The translations under genes and the position numbers were made by a program. A stretch of 64,000 nt of DNA from Panulirus ornatus (lineage: Eukaryota > Arthropoda > Malacostraca > Decapoda > Palinuridae): positions 12,084,394 to 12,148,393 of the forward strand of contig NC_092264.1 of assembly GCF_036320965.1 (NCBI RefSeq), given 5' to 3'. Below the pieces are notes generated by a model. It was not told where the DNA came from. It made no database searches and was given only the letters and a program-made list of their open reading frames with translations. This document shows positions 34,561-46,149 of this stretch, piece by piece (within the stretch, counting starts at the first letter, position 1; each line of letters begins with the position of its first letter).

Positions 34561-35635
34561 GAATCAATGCTAATTTGTCACAGTGATAACTGTGAAGTGA
34601 AATACTGATAATAAATCATGGTGATAGATAATTAGAATCAAAGTGACAGGAACATAGATGAAAATGACATTTATTTCTGACACCTAGCGACCAGGGATGA
34701 CCAGAGCATCATGAAGAAGTCATCCCAAAACTTACGGATTAGATGATTTTGCATAACATCTTGTTAGTGTAATTGGTTGTATGAATGTTACTTACTCCAG
34801 TTGTTCTGTAAAAGAGTCTTAAGATACACTGTAGATGTGTTTCATGCCTTTGATTAGATCCACTCAAACACATGTACTACCATATCCACATTCCGCGCTG
34901 ACAGAAACTCATTACAAGTTACATGATTTAAGACTTGTACTTAAGTACATAAATCAGCAATGACCGTTGTCCCCTAACCTCACTCTCCAACGTATAATCA
35001 AATACGTACGATATCAAAACCAGCCTAGGTGTCGCTGGCCGTAAAAGCCAACAGATAACAACAACGAGTCTATGTTTCTCTACACACAATTCGGCTGCCA
35101 CACCACCCATCCTTGCTGAAAAATCCCCCACCGATAGACCTCCAAAATTTGCATTGAAATTGCTGCAGTACTCAGTCACGTTCTTGCTATACAGACACGC
35201 TTCTTTTGCTTAGTCGTCTCACTACCAGACGCGAACGCAATGACAACCATTCACATCAGCCTGGGACATATTGCTTTCACGTTGAACACTCCAATAAGTC
35301 CTTATCAGCAGAGGAGTTCCTCCTTCCCACACTCTGCTACGCGCAAGCCTTACCATCACGGCAAAATCTCATCGTAGGTACTCATTGGTAATACTCAAAC
35401 AATCCCAGACTTTAACCCTCAGACATTCCCAAACCATTCTTCCTTTCTTCCCTTGAGCTTCGTTTCAGAGCCAAAACATCCAGGTTCCTCTCTCTGAACC
35501 TATTGCTGATCTCTCTCTCTTATCATCCTGTATATACCCACGTACATTCAGACACCCAGGCTGAACCTTGAAGGAGCACTTCTCGCTTGACTCTTCCTCC
35601 TCCTCCCTCGTAGAGAAAGTAGCAATAGAAGGAGG
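34561..35635. other. Unassigned sequence
   Basis: No gene or repeat recognised. Confidence 0.4.
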
Positions 35636-35639
35636 CACG

Positions 35640-35735
35640 GGTTTCTAGCCCCAAACTCCACCTAACAGCTGCATCTTACGACACACGGGAGATTCGTGGG
35701 TAGATTTCTATCTTCGCAATTCCCAGGGATAAAGG
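35640..35735 (-). mobile_element. Diverged SINE-A-like 5' end
   Basis: On the minus strand TTTATCCCTGGGAATTGCGA then CCACGAATCTCCCGTGTGTC GTAAGATG parallels the SINE-A head (TATCCCTGGGGATA ... CACGTATTCCCTGCGTGTCG). It is much more diverged, so an older relative. Confidence 0.5.
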
Positions 35736-36475
35736 AAATTTGTGGTTGCGTATACAGACTCGAAGGTTTGGGGCCTGCCTGCGGCCTCTCCTCTCCTCAC
35801 TCCTAAGTAGGCTTGCCAAACCTTCCCTCACCACCACCACCACCTTGCCATCTCAACCTGGCCACCACAACCTCAATAGCTGACTAGATTGTTCAGCCAT
35901 TCCAAACGCTCGTCACGCCATAACAAGCGAGTGTTAGAGACGAGGCTTGCGTTTGTGGACTGAATTCCAACGACACACATGTACGTATATGCGACACAGA
36001 CGGAAAGACAGCGACCTTGGCCAGAGTAGGATAAAGTAGGATAGCTACTGACGTGTTGGCTCACTGTCAGTCCTCCTCCCGACACCCATGACCCGTCAAG
36101 GACGTTGTCGGACGCACGAAGGTTAGCCTCCAAACACTGTTGCCAGTACTTCATATAATCACTTGTGGCTACCACGATGAAATATTATCGGGAAACATTG
36201 TGAAGCAAAAGTCACTTTGAACCTAAACTACAAACTATAAATTCTTTTAATTTTTTTAGTATAATTGTTGCAGCAAATGGCCTAAGTGACTTTTGACAAT
36301 GTCGGTGACCACCCTGCCTCCCTCCCTCCCTCACACACACACACATACACAACACCACGTCACTTCAGTGTTCCCCTGAACTCAGTCGTGTCCGGATACT
36401 AACAGACGTTAATGTGATAATAGTTTTGTCGCTTGAGGCCGGAGTGCTTTTTGGTGGAACAGATATTACGTAGTG
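35736..36475. other. Unassigned sequence
   Basis: No gene recognised. AAAAGTCACTT at 36209 may be part of a terminal repeat of the transposase fragment that follows. Confidence 0.35.
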
Positions 36476-36479
36476 GAGA

Positions 36480-36790
36480 CTGATGTACAAAAGTGCAACA
36501 GAAGTTTGTTGAAAATCATCGGGACATTCTCGTACCACATCACTGTGTGCGGTGGTTCAATTTACCAAGTGCCGTGAAACTAGATCATTTGTGGATGCGC
36601 CGAGATGCGTCAGGCCGCTGGTAGTAATAGAAGAGAATGTATTGGATACTTCAGATCGCGTAAGGCAAGACCCATAAGAAACCTGCTCGTGGAACGAGTT
36701 CGAATGACACAGGAGGCGGGGCGTTTCGTATACATGGTTTACGGTAGGTGCACAGTGACTTTTGGCTCACCCTGTATCTTACTGTTGAGG
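36480..36790 (+). pseudogene. Tc1/mariner-type transposase N-terminal fragment
   Basis: With a frameshift it reads VQFTKCRETRSFVDAPRCVR then PLVVIEENVLDTSDRVRQDP, resembling the second helix-turn-helix (WxxFRETGSVxDxPRSGRP) of mariner-like DNA-binding domains. It runs into GCACAGTGACTTTTGGCTCA CCCTGTA, which looks like the inverted terminal repeat of such elements (TACAGGGTG...AAAAGTCAC in reverse). The catalytic DDE part is missing, so it is an internally deleted, dead copy. Confidence 0.55.
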
Positions 36791-37425
36791 GGAGAGGTAA
36801 TATGGGAGATGAAATAGGATGAAAATTGAGGGACGAGTGTTTGGAAACGGCTTAACAATTTAGTTAGCTATTGAGGGTGTGTTGGCCAGGGGTGGTGGTG
36901 GTGAGGGAAGGTTCGCTAAGCCTATTTAGGTGTGAGGAGATGAAGGGCCTCGTAGGATCCCAACCTTCGAGTAGATCCGAAAACAGAAACTTTTGCGTCA
37001 TGACGTATGGGAGGAAAATCACTCAACCACACCAGGCTCGAGTGACTTATAAAGTCAAGTACATAATCCACCAAAATAGAAAATAATAAAAAAAAAAGAT
37101 TAAGTTTAATTGATAGAAGATTTACATTCACGTATGATAACGTAATCCCCAGTCTTTCAAATTCATAATAGTCTGTACACTTTTGGATGTCTTGCTTAGG
37201 AAAAAGACGAATAGAAATGAGACAGCACAGCAGGTACCTAGAAAGATGATATCAATAGAACTGCATTCTTTGAGAAGTCGCTCATACGATCTTACCTTCT
37301 TTGATCTTGATGAAAAATAATAAAGTTTAGGAGGTGATCTAACACAGGTGTTCAAAGTTATCCAAAGGTTTTGATACCCTTAATCATCGTAGCTATCTGA
37401 GTTAAGGGTTAGTTTTCTTTCCCTT
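36791..37425. other. Unassigned sequence
   Basis: No gene or repeat recognised. Confidence 0.4.
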
Positions 37426-37429
37426 GCAT

Positions 37430-37890
37430 AAATGGATGAGGGCTCGTAGTGAGGGTTCGTAGTGAGGGTTTGTAGTGAGGTTTCGTAGTGCGGACTCGTA
37501 GTGAAGGCTCGTAGTGATGGCTCGTAGTGAGGGTTCGTAGTGAAGGCTCGTGGTGAAGACTCGAAGTGAGAGTTTGTAGTGAGGACTCGTAGTGAGGGCT
37601 TTTTGTGAGGGTTCGTAGTGAGTGCTCGTATTGAGGGCTCGTAGTGAAGGCTCGTAGTGAGGGCTCGTTGTGAGGGTTCGTAATGAGGGCTCGTAGTAAG
37701 GGCTCGTAGAGAAGGTTCGTAGTGAAGGCTCGTTGTGAGGGTTCGTAATGAGGGCTCGTGGTAAGGGCTCGTAGTGAGAGGTTCGTAGTGAGGTCTCGTA
37801 GTGAGGTCTCGTAGTGCGGACTCGTAGTGAGGGCTCGTAGTGAAGGCTCGTAGTGAGGTCTCGTAGTGAGGGTACGTAGTGGGGGCTCGT
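37430..37890. repeat. 15-16-bp minisatellite
   Basis: About 30 copies of GGCTCGTAGTGAGG and its variants. The 163- and 188-codon minus-strand frames (LTTSPHYEPSLR repeats) are artefacts. Confidence 0.9.
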
Positions 37891-38284
37891 GATGACGCAA
37901 AACACGTTTTCTTTTATACTAGTGGTTCTCAGACTCAAGTTATTACCCCTTTTTTTTTCATATATCATCCTTTACAATGGCCCCTTAACTCAGTTTATTC
38001 CTAAATTATGCTGCCAGAATCTCAAAGTCAAATTCTCGTGCTATCGTCAGCAAGAATTATGTGTTACCCAGATGATATTTCACCAGTCTGATGTTGGGCC
38101 ATTTTTGTGTTCTTCCTCAGAACTTACATTCGCTTCGTTACAATGGAGTCATTACGGATGAACAAGGAAAACTATAATATGTAGGATTTGGAAATTCGGT
38201 GACCTGGCAGTGTAGGCAACACAGTGAATAGCAGTTGGATCCTGCCTTTTCCATATCAAATATTTTTCTTTATTTCTGTGCATT
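37891..38284. other. Unassigned sequence
   Basis: Contains a poly-T run; nothing recognised. Confidence 0.4.
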
Positions 38285-39175
38285 TGAAGGACGTGTGGCT
38301 TCAACTGAGGCCACGGTTGTAAGTTCGGTCAGTTTCAACTGAAGTCACAGTCGTAAGTTCGGTCAGCTTCAACTGAAGCTACAGTAGTTAGTTCGGTTAG
38401 CTTCAACTGAAGCCACAGTCGTAAATTCAGTTAGCTTCAACTGAAGCTACAGTCGTAATTTTGGTTAGCTTAACTGAAGCCACAGTCGTAATTTCGGTTA
38501 GCTTCAAATGAAGCCACGGTCGTAAGTTGGGTTAGCTTCAACTGAAGCCATAGTCGTACGTTCGGTCAGTTTCAACTGAAGCCACAGTCGTGATTTCGGT
38601 TAGCTTCAACTGAAGCCTCAGTCGTAAGTTCGGTTAGCTTCAACTGAAGTCACAGTCGTAAATTCAGTTAGCTTCAACTGAAGCTACAGTCGTATTTTTG
38701 GTTAGCTTAACTGAAGCCACAGTCGTAATTTCGGTTAGTTCAACTGAAGCCACAATCGTAAGTTCGGTTAGCTTCAAATGAAGCTACGGTCGTAAGTTCG
38801 GTGAGCTTCAACCGAAGCCACAATCGTAAATTCGGTCAGCTTCAACTGAAGCCACAGTCGTACGTTCGGTCAGCTTCAACTGAAGCCACAGTCGTAGGTT
38901 CGGTCAGCTTCAGTTGAAGCCACAGTCGTAGGTTCGGTCAGCTTCAATTGAAGCTACAGTCGTAGGTTCGGTCAGCTTCAGTTGAAGCCGCAGTTGTAAG
39001 TTCGGTTAGCTTCAACTAAAGCTACAGTCGTCAGTTCGGTTCGGTTAGCTTCAACTGAAGCTACAGTCGTAGGTTCGGTCAGCTTCAGTTGAAGCCACAG
39101 TCGTAAGTTCGGTCAGCTTCAGTTGAAGCCCACAGTCGTCAATTCAGTCAGCTTCAACTGAAGCCACAGTCGTGA
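38285..39175. repeat. 34-bp minisatellite with hairpin core
   Basis: About 26 copies of CTTCAACTGAAGCCACAGTC plus GTAAGTTCGGTTAG. The CTTC....GAAG core is an inverted repeat. Four units (38908, 38976, 39083, 39117) carry CTTCAGTTGAAG, the exact reverse complement of the usual CTTCAACTGAAG. Confidence 0.9.
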
Positions 39176-39875
39176 GGTCTAACATTGTGACCTTCCTTCA
39201 ACTGGCAGAAAGGCTACCTAAGGTGCAGTGGACACCAATTTGACCACCAGTTTAGAATGTTTGATATATATGGACAGACTTAATCAGAAAATGTAGTGTG
39301 AAGCAATACCATATTGTCTTGTAGAAACAGATTTGACAAATACATTAGATACACAAATGACCTTATTTGCGTCTCCATAGTTGTATATTTTGCACGACAT
39401 TGCTTCTATTAGATATCTAAACACTTGCTTTGGCCACTCTAAGCTCGATTTTACTGATCTGCTGTCATATCCAGCTTCCAAAGGACCCTGAGGTGTGTGG
39501 TGCTATTTGCAGACCTTTATAATCCTCTCGCCTTACATAGAACTTCTCATTACGAGCACACAACCTTTGAGTTGTAAAGCACATTATCTTTCTCTTCCAC
39601 CCCCAACACTATATCAAGGACGATATATATATATACTGTGTTACTGGCTCTGTATTACCATTTCTGTGACGCCTCATTGGTCATGACGAAGATAGCGATG
39701 ACGTACAAGGCCCCTTATTGAATTGCCAGTTCGTGTCCTTTACATTATCTCAGTGTATTGATCTGACCACCCCTCCTAGTTAGTGTCAACAATAGATGAA
39801 CAATGTCCTCATTCGCAGACTCACATTTTCTATTACTCATGTCTATTATCGACTGCCAATCCTTACAGTCTGCTT
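39176..39875. other. Unassigned sequence
   Basis: No gene recognised. Confidence 0.4.
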
Positions 39876-39879
39876 TACA

Positions 39880-40540
39880 AATTACCCTAAGTCCTTCATA
39901 TGCCCTGGTTCAGCTCAGACATAGCACGTTGGCCCCCATGTACCACAAGGCTCCAGTTCTTTCCAACCATCGTGCTCCCCTCACACTCTTGAATATTCAA
40001 GTTTCAATATTCCAAAACTTCATTTATTCCGTCCTACCATTTACTCTCATACAGGAACATGATGTCCTCCTTGGTAGTCTCTCATCATTCATACTATCCA
40101 TATTTCCTAACCATTTCAGTACATTTTGGTCGACCCTTTCAACCAGACTGCTTTCGGTGCCAAGCCATTCTCTGACAAGGTCATTTCTCTCACGATCGGC
40201 ACGCCTCTGGCATTTCGTCTCCAGTCAATTTACTCTCTTCCTCTCCCAAGATCTTCAGGTCCAAGACTCATGTACATACACTATCGAGATCACTGTACCC
40301 CAGACATACCACTATACAACACTCTGCACAACATTGCTCACTTGCACAAGAACCTCATTCTTAACAACCTCCTCCTCCTCCTCCTCCTCGTACACCACCT
40401 CCTTCTCAATCCTGTAACTCACTCCAAGCCTTTGGTTCCAAATCCTCCCACTCCCAGGTATCTAAAACACTCCACTTCCTCCAATTCAGACTCACACCTA
40501 TACACTTCTGCAACATTTCCCTAATGGATCCCATTATCGT
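39880..40540 (-). pseudogene. Old LINE-B-related fragment, post-RT domain
   Basis: Minus strand near 40125-40030 gives KWLGNMDSMNDERLPRRTSC, the counterpart of KWFGHMERMSEERLTNR. The GTTCAGCTCAGACATAGCAC GTTGGCCCCC block at 39909 parallels the LINE-B C-terminal end. A (CTC)n run at 40369-40390 sits within it. It is heavily decayed. Confidence 0.55.
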
Positions 40541-40970
40541 TTTCTGCAAACACACACAAAAAAAAAACAGTAGCAGAAAATAGGGAATTCGAACGCCCTT
40601 GGCTCCAGTGTCCTACCCAACCCTCTGTACTGAGCTCGGATGAGAACAGCTATTGAGAGGAATTATCCCAACGAACTCATGTGATTGGAAAGGACCGTAA
40701 ACTGTCTGACCGTCGTAAGGCTTATCTTTCCAATTCGTAGCTGGAACGAAAGAGATGAATATGTATAAACACAAAACTAATTGATATGGTAAAGTAAATT
40801 CCGTAGCAAGGCTGCCGACATTTATGTAACATATCTTCGTGAAAATTCTATCATACAGTCAAGTGATATTCATATAAATCACTGCACTGACCATTAATCA
40901 TATGTGAAAACATTTCTTTTGTATTATGATGATATCTAATCGCTGTTTCCCTCCACTCATATACACACAT
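40541..40970. other. Unassigned sequence
   Basis: No gene recognised. Confidence 0.4.
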
Positions 40971-40974
40971 ATAT

Positions 40975-41170
40975 ATATATACACTTTCCTACGAGTCTAC
41001 GGGGAAACGAAACACGATAAGTTCCCAAGTGCACTTTCGTGTAATAATCACATCATTAGGGGAGATACAAGAAAGAAATATAAGTCACTTGATATACAAC
41101 GGAGAGACGGAACTAGGAAGCCATTTGCTAAACAAGTGACTGTCCAAGACAGACAACGAGCGTATCATAG
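40975..41170 (-). repeat. Inverted copy of the Penelope 3' UTR (5' arm)
   Basis: GAAACGAAACACGATAAGTT, AAGTGCACTTTCGTGTAATA and TCACTTGATATACAACGGAG are the reverse complement of 41737-41925 at the element's other end. The arms are about 195 bp. They flank the Penelope coding piece 41171-41730. Confidence 0.88.
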
Positions 41171-41730
41171 ACTTATCATTGATAAATCCCTTAAGTTAGC
41201 AAAGAAATCATTTTATAGAGTTGAACCCAAACCTCCTATTGATACCAAGAATCTTTTAGTTCTCCCTTTTAATAATGATTTTACTTTACTTCCCATTTTG
41301 CTTAAATCCTTCATTGTAAATGTTGCCTTCAGCAACAATAATACTCTACAGAATATCTTAATCAGAAACTGACCAGAAAATTCTCCTGGATGCATTTATA
41401 AAGTGCCATGTAGAAACTGTGATAAGCTTTATGTTTGGCAGACTGGTAAGGATCTTTCTGTTGGACTTAAGCAACATAAATATAGTATAAGAACGGGACA
41501 AGGATCAAATGCCTTGTTTAATCACGTTAAAAACTATGATCATTGTATTGACTGGAGTAATGCCGTATCAGTTATCAGTTCTAACTCCAGGACCACGAGA
41601 AATATCATTGAATCTTCTATTATTAGATACACAAAGTATTATAACCTTGATATTAGTGAAGGTCTGTACAAATTGGATAGCTTTAGTGTTGATAAAATTT
41701 GTCAACAATTCCCCTTCTTGTCCACATAAT
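41171..41730 (+). pseudogene. Penelope-like element, RT end and GIY-YIG endonuclease
   Basis: Reads DKSLKLAKKSFYRVEPKPPI, NLLVLPFNNDFTLLPILLKS, NTLQNILIRN, one stop (41369-41371), PENSPGCIYKVPCRNCDKLY, VWQTGKDLSVGLKQHKYSIR, SNALFNHVKNYDHCIDWSNA and SEGLYKLDSFSVDKICQQFP. The Cys-containing linker (PCRNCDKLY) followed by a YVGQTGK-like block and KQHK is the GIY-YIG nuclease of Penelope-like elements. Only the RT C-terminus is present, so the copy is 5' truncated. One stop in about 185 codons shows it is fairly young. The Gly of the usual YVGQTGK is Trp here. Confidence 0.88.
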
Positions 41731-41942
41731 AAGTTTATGATACGCTCGTTGTCAGTCTTGGACAATCGCATGTTTACCAAATGGCGTCCTAGCTTCGTCT
41801 CTTCGTTGTATATCAACTGACTTATATTTCTCTCTTGTACCTCCCCTGATGATGTGATTATTACACGAAAGTGCACCTGGGAGCTTATCGTGTTTCATTT
41901 CCCCGTGGTCTCATCGGAATATACTTGATCACGCGCAAAATT
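41731..41942 (+). mobile_element. Penelope 3' UTR (3' arm)
   Basis: Contains GATGATGTGATTATTACACG and AAGTGCACCTGGGAGCTTAT. It is the same as 11100-11205 and the inverted partner of 40975-41170. Confidence 0.88.
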
Positions 41943-41944
41943 GT

Positions 41945-42085
41945 TATTCTTTCCAATACATATACACATAAACGCCCATATACGCACATATACATACAAA
42001 TACATATCAACATATACATATATGTACATACGCACACACAGACATATACATATATACACATGTACATATACTTGTTTTCATCCAT
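41945..42085 (-). mobile_element. LINE-B 3' UTR fragment
   Basis: ATACACATAAACGCCCATAT, CACACACAGACATATACATA and ATATACACATGTACATATAC are the reverse of the LINE-B variable tract (as at 4980-5095). The flanking coding and tail parts are missing. Confidence 0.6.
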
Positions 42086-42249
42086 GCTTTCTTGATATGC
42101 ACGTTGGGTCATTCTTTACGATATATTGATCTTGCATGTGAGGGTAACGTCAAAAGATACCTGTTTACACTCCTCAAGGGGGAGCTGGGATTAGCTCATA
42201 CGTGTGTGTTCATCTCCTCATCACAGGGGAGTCTGTCATCAGACGATGG

Positions 42250-42378
42250 TCGTTTATACATGACCAGGAGAGATGTCATGACCAGGAGAGATGGCATGAC
42301 CAGGAGATATGTCATGACCAGAAGAGATGTCATGACCAGAAGAGATGTCATGAGCTGGAGAGATGTCATGAGCTGATT
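42250..42378. repeat. 18-bp tandem repeat, about 7 copies
   Basis: Copies of AGAGATGTCATGACCAGG with small changes. Confidence 0.85.
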
Positions 42379-43135
42379 TTTGTTTTATGCTCCTTACGTG
42401 GAGCCTCCTTCAGCCATATTTGTTTTTGGATCATTTTGAACCGAAGCCTCATCCGGTATTACTGTACTGTTGACAGACTACATCAACCTAGATTTATATA
42501 TAATGTCTCTGAGAAGAGGACGGGAGAAATAGATTGTAATATGTAGAACAGAGCCATCAGCATAGGAGTGAAGAGGGTTGGAGGCTGAAGAATACTCGCA
42601 TTTGGAGGGACGTATGAGTGGACGCTATACACCAGAACCTTGAGTAACACCACTGTATATAGGATACGAGTGGGAGGATGTGTTCCATCAGCCACCACTG
42701 CAGTGAGGTGACTACGAGGGAAACTACGTTATTAGAGAAGAGTGAGAGAAAGAAAAGCAGGAAAACCGGAGGAAGGAGACTCAGAAAACATTTATGCCAT
42801 TCTCCGTCAGAGGCCTTTAGAGATGTCGAGGACCCAGGACAAAAGATCTCATAAAATTCTATTGAAAGACAGACAAAAGATGAATCACACATGACAAAGC
42901 GCTAGTAGACGTATTATTGCGAGAGCCGCGTTGGTTATCTGAAAGAAGGGATCGGGAGAGTGCGGGAAGGAAGTGTAAGTAAGAAAGGCTTCAGAAACCT
43001 TGTGGGATGTCAGAAGGGACGATAGAAGGAAGGATTTGAATCGTCTTATTTTAGGGTTGAGCCGAAGCATTGTCTCAGAATAGGCAAGTGTGGCTTTGTT
43101 AATATTATTATTATTATCATAGTAACGATAGCATA
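42379..43135. other. Unassigned sequence
   Basis: No gene assigned. On the minus strand (42960-42900) FPHSPDPFFQITNAALAIIR is a compact frame that could be repeat-derived. Confidence 0.35.
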
Positions 43136-43618
43136 ATATCACTCGTAATGAAATAGAAATATGACAGATGAATTAACGACATTAACTGTAACAATACAAA
43201 GATTAGCACTAATGTTAATGGATCATTGATGACGAGGTGACATTATTCTTACTGATGCCATCATCAAGTTTCTTTTTGATCTCACAAAACCAAAACCGTT
43301 AAAAATGTCAGTCGGATAACATACGTCAATAAAGAAACCTGTTGAGTTACGTCTCCCTTCAAGTGGCGCTCAGGGCACTTGCCTTACCTGCCATTACCCA
43401 AGATACACCACCGCAGGTCTGAGTCATAACAGTGGCAGATCAGTGGCTGGTGAGGGAAAGTGAGAGATGTGGTCGCTGGGAGGACAGACCCGACCCTCGT
43501 CCTCCTCTCTGTGTCACCCACGTCTCTCATAATGGAGGGCCATATTACCGACCACTTCACCACCATCTGTAAGAGATGTCTGCCTTCGACACCTTCAGCC
43601 TCCTGGTGTTAGCTACAG
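43136..43618 (-). repeat. Large inverted repeat, left arm
   Basis: Pairs with 44290-44772 in opposite orientation at about 90-95 percent identity by eye. The inner end is GTGTTAGCTACAG at 43606-43618. Read on the minus strand it contains a 60-codon frame beginning MVVKWSVIWPSIMRDVGDTE (43566-43384), directly after CTTACAG and ending at GGCAG|GTAAGG. Confidence 0.9.
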
Positions 43619-44289
43619 GTCCGTTATTATCAACTATTATTATCAATAGTTCTATTATTCACACTAGTGATATCAGTGATTACTGTCCTCCTATATGAGG
43701 GTGAGGGAACAATCTCTGTGCCATGTGGGACGCCACGGGTCAGATCCTGAATGGAGGAAGTGGCTCATCAGATGAAGTAATTTATGACGATGTATTTCCA
43801 TGCTTTTTTTGGCCATATTGGTCATCGTATCACGACTATCGAAAGGTACGGTGAAGTTTATGAACGTGATGAGCCACAAAGGTCTTGATACCAACAGATC
43901 AAGGCTAGTAAACTGACGCAGGTAGTGGTTGGTAGACACGTCTTCACCTGCAGTGGTTGTGTAGACGTCTTCATGTGCCTCATACCTGCAGTGGCTGTGT
44001 AAACCCCAAGTCTAATGCATAACATTCACAATGTAAGCTGAGGACCGAGATGATGCCTTCGGATCGTAGTTCACAGAGACATTGTGGAATTCAGCACCTC
44101 CAGTCACTGAGGTATTTTGAATGATGAAGGGAAGCATTTAGTCATGATAGAGTAAAGGGCCTTGGCTCACTCAAGGGCTGAGCACCTTGTATAGCTTCCT
44201 GGTCACGATAATTGATGTAGTGGAGCGCTTGAATTTGAAGCTACTTAACATTCTCGCAACCTCAGGTTCCTGCCCTGAACCAGGGGTTT
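43619..44289. other. Spacer of the large inverted repeat
   Basis: About 670 bp of unique sequence between the arms, with no gene recognised. Confidence 0.6.
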
Positions 44290-44772
44290 CCTGTAGCTAA
44301 CACCAGGAGGCTGAAGGTGTCGAAGGCAGACATCTCTTACAGATGGTGGTGAAGTGGTCGGTAATATGGCCCTCCGTTATGAGAGACGTGGGTGACACAG
44401 GGAGGAGGACGAGGGTCGGGTCTGTCCTCCCAGCCACCACATCTCTCACTTTGCCTCACCAGCCGCTGATCTGCCACTGTTATGACTCAGACCTGCGGTG
44501 GTGTATCTTGGGTAATGGCAGGTAAGGCAGGTGCCCTGAGCGCCACTTTGAAGGGAGACGTAACTCAACAGGTTTGTTTAATGACATATGCTCCCCGGTT
44601 TGACATTTTTAACGGTTTAGTTTTGTTTGATAAAATAGAAACTTGATGATGGCATCAGTACAAATAATGTCACCTCGTCATCAATAAACCATTAACATGA
44701 GTGCTAATCTTTGTATTGCTACTGTTAATTTCGTTAATTCATTTGTCATATTTCTATTTCATTACCAGTGAC
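44290..44772 (+). repeat. Large inverted repeat, right arm
   Basis: Mirror of 43136-43618. It contains the frame MVVKWSVIWPSVMRDVGDTG (44343-44525), preceded by ATCTCTTACAG and followed by GGCAG|GTAAGG, so it looks like an exon with both splice sites. The five or so base changes between the two frames leave both open. The product is not recognised. Just beyond, 44766-44800 partly repeats 44600-44650 (TGACATTTTTAAC). Confidence 0.85.
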
Positions 44773-45105
44773 ATTTTTAACCGTGTGGTTTTGTGAGATA
44801 AAAAAAAAACTCGCCTATTTTTGAAACATAGTAATATTTTGCTATTATCATTTCCATTACCGCTTCTACGTTACAGTTTTGATCAAACAAAGTCCTTAAC
44901 TTTAAGTCTTTAAGAGTTTATATAAATTCAAGTTTGGCCTCATTCTTTAACAGTTTATAATTACACTGTATATATATTTATATACACATCCAGGGGCGCA
45001 ATTTCAGTGCTTGCCATACGCGCTATTGCCCCCTAGTTACGTCTCAGCAGACCTGGTCTTCTGCTCCTCGGTTAATTATAAGACTCAAACTGCAAATTGT
45101 GGTTT
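44773..45105. other. Unassigned sequence
   Basis: A/T-rich; nothing recognised. Confidence 0.4.
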
Positions 45106-45109
45106 AAGT

Positions 45110-45850
45110 GTTTTGCTATGTTGTGGCTCGGATATAATGATGTGAACCACGTTTAACAGTGTTCTGATGCTATGTTATGGTATGAAATACGTTTTACACT
45201 GTGTTGTGATGCTATGTTATGTTATATAATACGTTTTACACTATGTTCTGATGCTATGTTATGGTATGAAATACGGTTTACATTCCGTTCTGACGCTGTG
45301 TTGTTATGAAATACGTTTTACACTATATCGTGGCGCTATGTTATGTTATGAAATACGTTGTGCACAATATTCTGACGCTATGTTATGTTATGAAATACGT
45401 TTTACACTGTGTTCTGGGGCTATGTTATGTTATGAAAAACATTTTACTCTGTGTTCTGGGGCTATGATATGAAATACGTTTTACACTCACTTCTGACGCT
45501 ATGTTATGTTATGAGATACGTTTTACACAACATTCTGACGCTATGTTATGTTATGAAATACGTTTTACTCAATATTCTGACGCTATGTTATGTTATGAGA
45601 TACATTTTACACAACATTCTGACGCTATGTTATGTTATGAAATACGTTTTACACAACATTCTGACGCTATGTTATGTTATGAAATACGTTTTACTCAATA
45701 TTCTGACGCTATGTTATGTTATGAAATAAGTTGTACACAATATTCTGACGCTATGTTACGTTATGAAATAAGTTTTACACTGTGTTCTGACGCTATGTTA
45801 TGTTATGAAATACGTTTTACACTGTATTCTGACGCTATGTTATGGTAAAT
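45110..45850. repeat. 42-bp minisatellite
   Basis: About 17 copies of TTCTGACGCTATGTTATGTT plus ATGAAATACGTTTTACACAATA. As 42 is a multiple of three, frames like MLCYEIRFTQHSDA repeat; not a gene. Confidence 0.9.
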
Positions 45851-46145
45851 GATATCATGTTATGGTATAGGTTTTATGCTGTAACATGATTGTAATTCAG
45901 TAATACAAAGAGGCATTAGAACTAATGGCGTAAGAAGGAACAGATTATGATAATTCATCTGTAATATCAAGGTCGGTGCTATAATCCAGGTGTTATAATC
46001 TAATCCCTGTGTTACATCACGGTGCAGCGCTGTGGCTTCAAGTGTTGCGTTGTTACACATGTGTTACGTCACTCTGTGTTGTGATCATTAAGAAGTGGGA
46101 GTCTACGCTTTGATACAGGTACTCTGTAACGGGTCGTCTGACCTA
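45851..46145. other. Unassigned sequence between arrays
   Basis: About 295 bp with diverged remnants of the preceding array's wording; no gene. Confidence 0.4.
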
Positions 46146-46149
46146 GTAT

